This document shows, piece by piece, positions 1 through 5,555 of a stretch of DNA of 5,555 bases. A model generated the notes under the pieces. It searched no databases. It saw nothing but the letters and a program-made list of their open reading frames with translations, and was not told the DNA's origin. Positions within the stretch are counted from its first letter, which is position 1, and each line of letters opens with the position of its first letter. The stretch comes from Lachnospiraceae bacterium (GTDB lineage: Bacteria; Bacillota; Clostridia; Lachnospirales; Lachnospiraceae), in contig DPZM01000056.1 in assembly GCA_003535955.1 (NCBI GenBank), positions 1-5,555 of the forward strand. Reading direction: 5' to 3'. A program made the translations under genes and the position numbers.

Positions 1-30
1 AGTGCAAAGAAGAGAGAAAGAGGAACAAAT

Positions 31-759
31 ATGTCAGGACATTCGAAATTCGCAAACATCAAGCATAAGAAAGAAAAGAACGACGCTGCCAAGGGCAAGG
101 TCTTTACGATAATAGGCCGTGAGATCGCGGTTGCTGTCAAGGAGGGCGGTCCCGATCCCAATAACAACAGCAAGCTTCGTGATGTTATCGCCAAGGCCAA
201 GGCGAACAATATGCCCAACGATACGATTGACCGCGGCATTAAGAAGGCTGCAGGCGATGCAAACAGCGTGAATTATGAATATGTATCATACGAAGGCTAT
301 GGTCCCAACGGAATAGCCATTATTGTAGATGCCCTTACGGACAATAAGAACAGGACGGCAGCCAACGTAAGGAGTGCCTTTACCAAGGGCTACGGTAATG
401 TAGGAACCCCGGGATGCGTATCCTTTATGTTTGACAAGAAGGGACAGATCATCATCGACAAGGAAGAATGCGACATGGATCCCGATGATCTTATGATGGC
501 AGCACTTGATGCCGGAGCCGAGGACTTCTCGGATGAGGAGGACAGCTACGAGATACTTACCGATCCGGATTCATTCTCGGACGTAAGGCAGGCCCTTGAA
601 GAGCAGGGTATTAAGATGGCCGAGGCCGAGGTGACCATGATCCCCCAGACCTGGGTGACCCTCACCGACGAGACCTCGATCAAAAATATTCAGAAGACCC
701 TTGATCTTCTCGATGAAGACGACGACGTACAGGCCGTATATCACAACTGGGATGAGTAA
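31..759 (+). CDS. yebC: YebC/PmpR (TACO1) family protein, type I
   Basis: This is a complete 242-residue member of the YebC/TACO1 family, close to the usual length of about 240-250. The N-terminus MSGHSKFANIKHKK is the family signature (usually MAGHSKWANIKHRK). A helical domain covers roughly residues 1-75, and GYGPNGIAIIVDALTDNKNR at 89-108 leads into the conserved NRTAANVRSAF and GCVSFMFDKKG blocks (about 107-138). The C-terminus ends in VYHNWDE. The GHSK start separates it from type II proteins such as B. subtilis YeeI, which begin GRKWNNIKEKKA. Family members were long annotated as transcriptional regulators; more recent work on bacterial YebC and mitochondrial TACO1 supports a ribosome-associated role relieving stalls at proline-rich stretches. 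The start is supported by an AAGAGGA Shine-Dalgarno at 18-24. The protein is cytosolic. The first 30 bases of the window hold no recognisable gene end. The Phe at position 7 in place of Trp looks like a normal Clostridia variant. Confidence 0.97.
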   Translation: MSGHSKFANIKHKKEKNDAAKGKVFTIIGREIAVAVKEGGPDPNNNSKLRDVIAKAKANNMPNDTIDRGIKKAAGDANSVNYEYVSYEGYGPNGIAIIVDALTDNKNRTAANVRSAFTKGYGNVGTPGCVSFMFDKKGQIIIDKEECDMDPDDLMMAALDAGAEDFSDEEDSYEILTDPDSFSDVRQALEEQGIKMAEAEVTMIPQTWVTLTDETSIKNIQKTLDLLDEDDDVQAVYHNWDE

Positions 760-762
760 TTC

Positions 763-843
763 GTTACAGCACATGGATACAGCAAACATGGATCGTCGTG
801 CTTGCACGTAAGAGACATGATTGCTGTAGACATGTATTGGAAC
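763..843 (+). other. Long irregular hairpin with CUUG cap (candidate structured RNA or palindromic repeat)
   Basis: Bases 763-843 fold back on each other in near-continuous register (pairing positions sum to 1606). The outer stem is 763-769 with 837-843, with one mismatch and one G.T wobble. ACATG 771-775 pairs with CATGT 831-835. Next come tandem G.A mismatches (GA 776-777 opposite GA 829-830). The 13-base arms 778-790 and 816-828 follow, with a single A.A mismatch. A second tandem G.A (791-792 opposite 814-815) and a short stem lead to CGTG/CACG (797-800, 805-808) closing a CTTG loop. As RNA the tip would be the well-known stable G(CUUG)C tetraloop. There is no T-tract, so it is not a standard intrinsic terminator. 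An inverted repeat is equally complementary on the other strand, so orientation is assumed from the genes. Pairing was done by eye; function is unknown. Confidence 0.7.
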
Positions 844-900
844 AATACCAAGCCACGAAAAATGCGAAGCATTTTGAGTCGGGTTGGTGCTGGAACGATA
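838..900 (+). repeat. Short direct repeats TGGAACnATA bracketing the second hairpin
   Basis: TGGAACAATA at 838-847 and TGGAACGATA at 891-900 differ at one base and lie on either side of the 846-889 hairpin. They could be boundaries of an inserted palindromic element, or protein-binding half-sites. At ten bases they could also be chance, especially since the first copy overlaps both stems. Confidence 0.4.
846..889 (+). other. Second intergenic hairpin with GCGAAGC tip
   Basis: A perfect 7-base stem, AAAATGC (859-865) with GCATTTT (869-875), closes a GAA triloop. Below it is a tandem G.A mismatch (857-858 opposite 876-877). After CA/TG pairs (855-856 with 878-879) and one bulged base (880), the lower stem 847-854 pairs with 881-888 with a single G.G mismatch; T846 and G889 can add a wobble. 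The tip GCGAAGC is a sequence known to form an unusually stable DNA mini-hairpin, so the element could act at the DNA or RNA level. It begins three bases after the preceding hairpin, and the two probably form one unit. No run of T follows the outer stem, so it is not called a terminator. Its distance to the next start codon is 31 bases. Confidence 0.65.
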
Positions 901-920
901 TGTGGACATAAGGATAAAAA

Positions 921-1670
921 ATGGATATAAATTCAGAACTTTCCGGCATGCTTTTTAACAACATGCCTCTTATGAAGCAGTTTAATAAGGACACCTACAA
1001 GGATGCCTTTAAGGATTATAGCGAGAAATACGGTTCCCTTTTTTCAGCCATTGATGAAGGCTATTCTTCAAGTGATGACAAGAAAGCCTTTATTACCGGG
1101 CTGGCGGCTGATTTTGCAGGCAGGGCTAAAGAGGAGTCGGACAAGCTTAAGAAGAGATCAGAGAAGGAGCACTTCCTTCTTGATAATAATATGGTCCTTA
1201 CGGTCTATGTTTTTCCGGCCCTTGTAAATGCAGGGCGTGAATCATGTAAGGAACTGGCACAGGCCTTGGCGGATGCCTGGAATGATGCTTTTAAGGGAAC
1301 CAGGCTTTCGGTCGGAACATTTGAGGAGATCGACGGCGGTTTCAAGCGTAAGCTGTGTTATATCACAACTGCCGTGTGCAGGAGCCTTGACAAGGATGAT
1401 GACTGCTATGAACTTAAGACACTGAGGGATTACAGGGATCACTATCTTCTTGGGAGTGAAGACGGCAGGGATGTGGTAGACACATATTATAACATTGCGC
1501 CCACGATCGTTAACAGGATCAATAAGACGGAAGACGCGGCATCCATCTACAGGACTATATTCAGCAGCTATATCAACCCCTGTATAACCCTTATCGAATC
1601 GGGCGAATACGAGGAGTGTAAGAAGCTGTATTCGGATATGGTTACTGCGCTTAAGGACAGATATATGTAA
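921..1670 (+). CDS. CFI-box domain-containing protein of unknown function
   Basis: This 249-residue protein has no signal peptide or clear membrane segment and is probably cytosolic. Residues 1-90 are helical and charged and are not recognised. Residues 146-200 match the CFI-box pattern as I know it (CFIATA, then an LR-FRD-L block, then a YY-SP block). Here these are CYITTAVC (146-153), ELKTLRDYRDHYLL (164-177) and GRDVVDTYYNIAPTIVNRI (182-200). After the box, SSYINPCITLIESGEY (215-230) and EECKKLYSDM continue to the C-terminus, so unlike classical CFI-box-CTERM proteins the motif is not at the extreme end. This extended form seems typical of Clostridia. Six cysteines (109, 146, 153, 162, 221, 233) could allow metal or thiol chemistry, which is inference only. 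The molecular role of the CFI box is unknown. The start has an ATAAGGA Shine-Dalgarno at 908-914, six bases upstream. It lies 31 bases after the paired hairpins and 21 bases before the sulfhydrylase gene, so it likely opens that operon. Confidence 0.8.
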   Translation: MDINSELSGMLFNNMPLMKQFNKDTYKDAFKDYSEKYGSLFSAIDEGYSSSDDKKAFITGLAADFAGRAKEESDKLKKRSEKEHFLLDNNMVLTVYVFPALVNAGRESCKELAQALADAWNDAFKGTRLSVGTFEEIDGGFKRKLCYITTAVCRSLDKDDDCYELKTLRDYRDHYLLGSEDGRDVVDTYYNIAPTIVNRINKTEDAASIYRTIFSSYINPCITLIESGEYEECKKLYSDMVTALKDRYM

Positions 1671-1691
1671 GGATACCGGAGGAATCTTAAG

Positions 1692-2969
1692 ATGAGTGAT
1701 AATTATAATATCGAAACATTATGCGTACAGGCAGGATGGAAGCCGACGACAGGTGAACCCAGGGTACTGCCGATATACCAGAGTACGACATTCAAATATG
1801 ATACATCGGATGCCATGGGAAGGCTCTTTGACCTTGAGGATTCGGGTTACTTCTATACAAGGCTTCAGAACCCCACCAATGACTACGTTGCGGATAAGAT
1901 ACGTGCCCTTGAGGGAGGTGTTGCGGCAATGCTTACATCTTCCGGCCAGGCAGCCAATTATTATGCGGTGTTCAATATAGCCGAAGCGGGCGATCATGTT
2001 ATCATGTCATCCAAGGTATACGGAGGAACCTTCAACCTTCTTACTATAACCATGAAGAAGATGGGCATTGAGTGTTCGGTCGTGGATCCGGATGCGGATA
2101 TCGATCAGATCAACAGCCTTTTTAAGGATAATACCAAGTGTGTACTGGCCGAGACGATCGCCAATCCCGCTGTGGTTGTTCTTGATATCGAGAAGTTCGC
2201 GAAGGCGGCGCATTCACACGGGGTTCCCCTTATCGTTGACAATACTTTCGCAACACCGATAAACTGCAGGCCCTTTGAGTGGGGGGCTGACATAGTCACC
2301 CATTCCACGACCAAGTACATGGACGGACATGCAATGTGTGTCGGAGGCGCGATCGTTGACAGCGGTAATTTCGACTGGGAGAAATATGCCGATCAGTTCC
2401 CGGGACTGACAACCCCCGATGAGAGCTATCACGGCCTTACATATACGAAGAAGTTCGGCAAGGGGGCTTATATTACCAAGGCCACGGTCCAGCTTATGAG
2501 GGATCTTGGTTCCATACAGGCGCCTCAGAATGCTTTCCTCTTAAATGTCGGTCTTGAGACACTCCACTTAAGGGTACCGCGTCACTGTGAGAATGCCCTT
2601 AAGGCAGCCACTTACCTTAAGAATCATGAGAAGGTCGCATGGGTTTCATATCCCGGTCTTGCAGATGATAAATATCATGAACTGGCAATGAAATATATGC
2701 CGAACGGTACCTGCGGAGTACTGTGCTTCGGGATCAAGGGCGGCAGGCAGGCAAGCATTGACTTTATGGATAAGCTTAAGCTCATAAGCATAGTCACGCA
2801 TGTGGCTGATGCCAGGTCCTGTGTACTCCATCCTGCATCCCATACACATCGTCAGATGACGGACGAGCAGCTGTTGGAAGCCGGAGTTCAGCCCGACCTT
2901 ATCAGGTTTTCCGTGGGAATAGAAAATGCGGATGATATCATCGCCGATCTGGAACAGGCGTTGGCATAA
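1692..2969 (+). CDS. metY: O-acetylhomoserine sulfhydrylase (O-acetylhomoserine aminocarboxypropyltransferase)
   Basis: This is a complete 425-residue PLP enzyme of the Cys/Met metabolism family, which joins O-acetyl-L-homoserine with sulfide (or methanethiol) to give homocysteine (or methionine) in the cytosol. The PLP-linked lysine is K208 in HSTTKYMDGH. D183 in VDNTFATP should contact the pyridine nitrogen. Y55 and R57 in YFYTRLQNPTND should hold the cofactor phosphate across the dimer interface. SSGQAA at 83-88 and R406 in RFSVGIENADD complete the site. The length above 400 and the extra segment around 232-256 (YADQFPGL to KKFG) fit sulfhydrylases better than the shorter cystathionine synthases and lyases (about 380-400). 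The start is fixed by a strong GGAGGAA at 1678-1684. Only 21 bases separate it from the preceding stop, leaving no room for a SAM riboswitch or T-box directly upstream, so any sulfur control must act on the operon promoter. A related PLP sulfhydrylase with different substrate preference remains possible. Confidence 0.95.
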   Translation: MSDNYNIETLCVQAGWKPTTGEPRVLPIYQSTTFKYDTSDAMGRLFDLEDSGYFYTRLQNPTNDYVADKIRALEGGVAAMLTSSGQAANYYAVFNIAEAGDHVIMSSKVYGGTFNLLTITMKKMGIECSVVDPDADIDQINSLFKDNTKCVLAETIANPAVVVLDIEKFAKAAHSHGVPLIVDNTFATPINCRPFEWGADIVTHSTTKYMDGHAMCVGGAIVDSGNFDWEKYADQFPGLTTPDESYHGLTYTKKFGKGAYITKATVQLMRDLGSIQAPQNAFLLNVGLETLHLRVPRHCENALKAATYLKNHEKVAWVSYPGLADDKYHELAMKYMPNGTCGVLCFGIKGGRQASIDFMDKLKLISIVTHVADARSCVLHPASHTHRQMTDEQLLEAGVQPDLIRFSVGIENADDIIADLEQALA

Positions 2970-2989
2970 TATATATATTACGAGAGTAT
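2970..2989 (+). promoter_or_regulatory. Short AT-rich spacer with weak ribosome binding site
   Basis: The 20 bases between the metY stop and the next ATG are mostly alternating A and T, ending in ACGAGAG (2980-2986) only three bases from the start codon. This is a poor Shine-Dalgarno match compared with GGAGGAA before metY, so the membrane protein may be translated weakly or by coupling to metY. There is no in-frame ATG upstream after the stop. A later start would remove the first membrane segment, so the ATG at 2990 remains the best choice. Confidence 0.5.
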
Positions 2990-5555
2990 ATGAATTCCAA
3001 TAAGGATCTGTATGTAAAAATCATAAGTATAGCATCCTTGGTGGTACTGGGATATATCTTCTTTATTTCAGTTTATAACCAGATCATTGTACAGAGCGGC
3101 GGAGTATTCTACGTTATAATCTTCGGCGGGATACTTATACTTGCATTTGTATTACTGAGTCTGGTCACCAAGCTAATCGAGATCACGGGAGAGATCAGGG
3201 ACAACACTATGTGGAATTGTGTCGAGATCCTTCTCCTGTGTTTATTGTCGTATCTTTTCCTGATCTTCAGGATGGCCTATAAGTCAACGGTCCCGGGAGA
3301 GGAAACAGTTCTTTACAGGGCGGCAGCCCTCATGAAAGAGGGTGCGCTTGCTGAAAAGGGAATGGATATGATAGAGCATTTGTGTATCTATCCGTCCCAG
3401 TATCTTTATTCCTTCGTGCTGTCGATATTCTTCAGGATAGGCGGTGTTCAGTCATCGGTCCTTGTCACCCTTAATGCCGTCACCCTTATTCTTTCGGCAT
3501 TTCTTATTGACAGGGTAGTACGAAAAATAGCCGGCAGGGCCTGCGGTATCATCGCAGCCATGTGTACGATATTCATTCCGTCCCAGTCTTTTGCGGTTTA
3601 TTCCTATTCAAGTGAGGTCTTTTTTTGTACTCTGCTTCTGTTAAGCATTGACCTGTGGCTTATAGTAATGGAAGTTGATGATTCGGACAGAAAAAAACAG
3701 CTTATCCTTTCAGGACTTTTCGGTTTGTCCCTTGCACTCCTGTGCTTTGTTGAACCTTTGATGCTCCTTATTGTTCCCGTGTTCATTGTGGGATTTGTTT
3801 TAAGGTATAAAAACGACGATAAGGATCCATCCATGATGGCGGCTGTTGCGGCGGCAGCTTTTGTACTGATCTTCCTGCTTATGACTATTATCAAAGCGGC
3901 AGCTCTCGGAACGGGCTTTGGTGATGTTGTTTCGGGAGGACTGTCAAGGTATAAGCTTTCCACTAATATAGAAACATCCGAGAAATATACCGCAGGTGAT
4001 ATTTTCGGGAAGTTCCATGAGAATCTTGATAATCAGAATACAAATGTCAGGGATAACTATCATTTCCTTGTAAATGATGAGGGAGAATCATATACCCAGA
4101 CACACAATGCCTGGTTTTCACTCGGAACTCAGATGAGTTATATGTTTGTTCTGGTCATGTCCATAGCCTGCGCCTTCTATATGTTCAGAAACAAACGCGG
4201 AAATGCGGTCCCTGTATTTATTACACTTATATGCGGCTTTATTATACTTTTCTTCAGATCCACCGATGAGCCCAGCACATTCTTTATGTTTGAACTGCTG
4301 ATAATAACAGCATGCTGTGGCCTTAATTATATGTATATGAACCATCATCCGGAGCTCTTTGGCCAGGTTAGGGCAGAAGGAATGCCTGATGCGGGAAGAC
4401 CGGAGGTTGACTCAGCCCTTGGCGGAGCGCTGGAATGGGGAGCCATAGCCAGGGCCAAGAAGCTTATTTTTGTGAAAAACGAAGATGAAAATAAGGATAA
4501 CGCGGCAATGGGACAGAATCCGGACGCGGAAGGACAGGAAACTGCGGGAGCAGATGGCACCGAGGCTATATCACAGCAGATACCTGTTTCGTATTTAAAT
4601 GAACCCGCACCGGCACCTTCCCAGTTTAGCGCGCCTGCAAACAACGGAATGGAAATCCTTGGGGGGAACGTATCGCCTGAAGGCTATTTCTCGTTCTTTG
4701 ATCTTTCTCCGACACCCGCACCCGTAGATATGGCACCGGCACCCGCACCGGCACCGGTTCAGGTGGATGAGTATACGGAACCCGTTGAAGAATACAGTGA
4801 ACCGGCAGAGGAGTATTCAGAGCCTTTAGAGGAATACAGTGAACCGGTGGAGGACTACACTGAAGGCTACAGTGAGCCGGTTGAGGATTACAATGAAGAA
4901 TACAGCGAACAGGCTGAGGATTATACCGAAGACTACAGTGAAGGCTACAGTGAGCCGGTAGAGGAATATACGGAAGGCTACAGCGGGCCAATAGAAGATT
5001 ACACTGAGGATGCGCAAGAGTACTCAGAGGGATATTCGGATGAATATTCGGGATATGACAGCGGATATGATGAGCCCTCCTTTGATGAACTGGCCGAGGA
5101 ATACGGCGAACCGGACGTTTCGGAACCGGCCGAAGAATATGTTCGGGAGCCTGTAAGGCAAAATCCCTCTTACGGAAGCTCAACCAAGGCGAGCTTTACA
5201 AGTGCTGCCCATGCACTCGGTTTCTCTCTCAGTGATGAGTTCTTTTCGGATGCCGGAACGGCAGAGGAACCCGTATATGAAGAGCCTGTATACGAAGAAG
5301 AGCCATATGATGAGCAGGAATATGAAGATTCCGCATATGATGAGCAGGAATATGAAGAACCCGCTTATGAAGTATCCGAATACGGAGAAAACGGATATGA
5401 TGAGCCGGGATATGATGATCCACAGGGATATGAACCTTCTTATGATGCCGGAATAGATGAATTCTCATTCGGTGAGGGTATGCCTGACATCTCGGCTTTT
5501 GATGAACCCGAATATGCCGGGCCCGCATATGAAGAACCTGTAAACGAAGAACCTG
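2990..5555 (+). CDS. GT-C-like polytopic membrane protein with long acidic tyrosine-repeat tail (partial, 3' end cut)
   Basis: The frame is open from ATG 2990 to the window end, giving 855 residues without a stop. Residues 1-449 form about 12 predicted membrane helices (near 11-30, 38-60, 77-96, 154-174, 183-200, 205-227, 238-254, 256-272, 283-303, 379-399, 405-422, 430-449). Positive-inside signals (DRVVRKIAGR 174-183, RKK 234-236, RNKR 400-403) put both termini in the cytosol. The first large outer loop carries GEETVLYRAAALMKEG (103-118) and then IYPSQYLYSFVLSIFFRIGG (133-152). That order resembles the acidic catalytic site and juxtamembrane helix of GT-C glycosyltransferases (PMT/ArnT/GT39 type), which use lipid-linked sugars; E104/E105 are candidate catalytic acids. 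A second outer loop spans about 304-378. THNAW (371-375) before a helix also recalls O-antigen polymerase/ligase proteins, an alternative. From 450 on, the chain is soluble. A linker rich in Pro and Ala (537-590) is followed by two acidic Tyr repeat blocks. Residues 503-855 contain only three Lys/Arg. The family assignment is by pattern, not search. The 20-base gap to metY suggests co-transcription. Confidence 0.75.
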   Translation, partial: MNSNKDLYVKIISIASLVVLGYIFFISVYNQIIVQSGGVFYVIIFGGILILAFVLLSLVTKLIEITGEIRDNTMWNCVEILLLCLLSYLFLIFRMAYKSTVPGEETVLYRAAALMKEGALAEKGMDMIEHLCIYPSQYLYSFVLSIFFRIGGVQSSVLVTLNAVTLILSAFLIDRVVRKIAGRACGIIAAMCTIFIPSQSFAVYSYSSEVFFCTLLLLSIDLWLIVMEVDDSDRKKQLILSGLFGLSLALLCFVEPLMLLIVPVFIVGFVLRYKNDDKDPSMMAAVAAAAFVLIFLLMTIIKAAALGTGFGDVVSGGLSRYKLSTNIETSEKYTAGDIFGKFHENLDNQNTNVRDNYHFLVNDEGESYTQTHNAWFSLGTQMSYMFVLVMSIACAFYMFRNKRGNAVPVFITLICGFIILFFRSTDEPSTFFMFELLIITACCGLNYMYMNHHPELFGQVRAEGMPDAGRPEVDSALGGALEWGAIARAKKLIFVKNEDENKDNAAMGQNPDAEGQETAGADGTEAISQQIPVSYLNEPAPAPSQFSAPANNGMEILGGNVSPEGYFSFFDLSPTPAPVDMAPAPAPAPVQVDEYTEPVEEYSEPAEEYSEPLEEYSEPVEDYTEGYSEPVEDYNEEYSEQAEDYTEDYSEGYSEPVEEYTEGYSGPIEDYTEDAQEYSEGYSDEYSGYDSGYDEPSFDELAEEYGEPDVSEPAEEYVREPVRQNPSYGSSTKASFTSAAHALGFSLSDEFFSDAGTAEEPVYEEPVYEEEPYDEQEYEDSAYDEQEYEEPAYEVSEYGENGYDEPGYDDPQGYEPSYDAGIDEFSFGEGMPDISAFDEPEYAGPAYEEPVNEEP
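4709..4759 (+). repeat. Pro-Ala rich linker in the membrane protein tail
   Basis: This encodes residues 574-590, PTPAPVD followed by MAPAPAPAPV, from a run of CCG/CCC/GCA codons. It resembles flexible extended PA linkers that hold a domain away from its anchor. A smaller PAPAPS copy lies just upstream at residues 539-544. It directly precedes the first tyrosine repeat block. Confidence 0.75.
4766..5074 (+). repeat. Tyrosine repeat block 1, 7- and 4-residue units
   Basis: This encodes residues 593-695. It opens with four heptads of the form (E/D)Y(S/T)EPxE, then mixes heptads with tetrads such as DYTE or GYSE. Tyrosines fall at 595, 602, 609, 616, 623, 627, 634, 638, 645, 649, 653, 660, 664, 671, 678, 682, 686, 689 and 693. 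Every step is 7 or 4 except one of 3. There is no Lys or Arg. Synonymous codons vary freely between copies (TAT/TAC, GAA/GAG, AGT/TCA), which points to an old expansion kept at the protein level rather than fresh slippage. Confidence 0.9.
5264..5443 (+). repeat. Tyrosine repeat block 2, 5-residue units
   Basis: This encodes residues 759-818. Ten successive tyrosines (763, 768, 773, 778, 783, 788, 793, 798, 803, 808) are exactly five residues apart, giving a 15-base period. Tyr 814 and 818 follow off register, and a further pair at 842 and 847 again has a spacing of five. Residues between them are mostly Glu, Asp, Pro, Gln, Gly and Ala. It differs in period from block 1, from which it is separated by about 60 residues containing the only basic residues of the tail (R719, R723, K733). 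Confidence 0.9.
5304..5358 (+). repeat. Perfect 25-base direct repeat within block 2
   Basis: Bases 5304-5328 and 5334-5358 are identical, with a 30-base offset. Each copy encodes YDEQEYE with flanking bases. The identity, unlike the varied codons elsewhere in the tail, suggests a recent in-frame duplication of two pentapeptide units, so this part may vary in length between strains. Confidence 0.85.

Noticed and set aside
49..51. Phe in place of the usual Trp at YebC position 7 as a damaged key residue
   Set aside because: The rest of the protein is fully conserved, and this substitution appears to be a common Clostridia variant.
846..889. Intrinsic terminator for yebC
   Set aside because: The stem lacks a following T-tract; the only T run is inside the stem and the outer stem is followed by GCTGGAAC. 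Termination here cannot be excluded but is not supported.
884..912. Promoter for the CFI-box gene (TTGGTG, 17 bases, CATAAG)
   Set aside because: The -10 match is poor and overlaps the ribosome binding site, leaving no room for a transcription start before the start codon.
571..994. Minus-strand open frames of 112 and 76 codons spanning the yebC 3' end and the gap
   Set aside because: They run through yebC and through the hairpin region, have no recognisable domain, and are best explained as shadows of yebC and the palindromes.
1671..1691. SAM riboswitch or T-box in front of metY
   Set aside because: The gap is only 21 bases and contains just a Shine-Dalgarno. The 763-889 structure further upstream shows no SAM riboswitch or T-box landmark such as the TGGNACCGCG antiterminator sequence.
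4626..5183. A 185-codon Pro/His-rich minus-strand frame, plus smaller frames opposite the tail on both strands
   Set aside because: The Glu-Tyr-Pro repeats on the + strand automatically give long, low-complexity antisense frames. The + strand frame is continuous with a well-formed membrane domain.

Overview
The window looks like a piece of chromosome from a Gram-positive Clostridia member, most likely a Lachnospiraceae (Butyrivibrio-like) bacterium. The basis is the close match of the first gene to the YebC type seen in that family, the Clostridia-style CFI-box protein, moderate GC content, and frequent AGG (Arg) and CTT (Leu) codons. The genus is an inference from memory of families; no search was run. 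All four genes lie on the + strand, and nothing convincing is encoded on the minus strand.

Layout. (1) 31-759: yebC, a complete type I YebC/TACO1-family translation (formerly transcription) factor. (2) 760-920: a 161-base intergenic stretch that is almost entirely self-complementary. A long irregular hairpin (763-843) with a G(CUUG)C cap is followed directly by a second hairpin (846-889) with a GCGAAGC tip. Both are interrupted by tandem G.A mismatches. This is the best candidate here for an undescribed RNA or an interspersed palindromic repeat. (3) 921-1670: a 249-residue protein whose C-terminal half matches the CFI-box pattern, function unknown. (4) 1692-2969: an O-acetylhomoserine sulfhydrylase (MetY-type) with intact PLP residues. 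(5) 2990-5555 and beyond: a very large membrane protein, at least 855 residues, cut by the window end. It has about 12 transmembrane segments with a GT-C glycosyltransferase-like layout. A tail of more than 400 residues, predicted cytosolic, is acidic and tyrosine-rich and contains two repeat blocks with different, strict tyrosine spacing.

Genes 3 to 5 are separated by only 21 and 20 bases and probably share a transcript. The intergenic hairpins sit between yebC and this trio. They could be the leader of the downstream operon, the 3' end of the yebC message, an independent small RNA, or a mobile repeat. The genes do not form an obvious single pathway: translation support, an unknown CFI-box protein, methionine/cysteine synthesis and a cell-envelope glycosyltransferase-like protein. 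The two items most worth a second look are the structured intergenic region and the periodic tyrosine tail.
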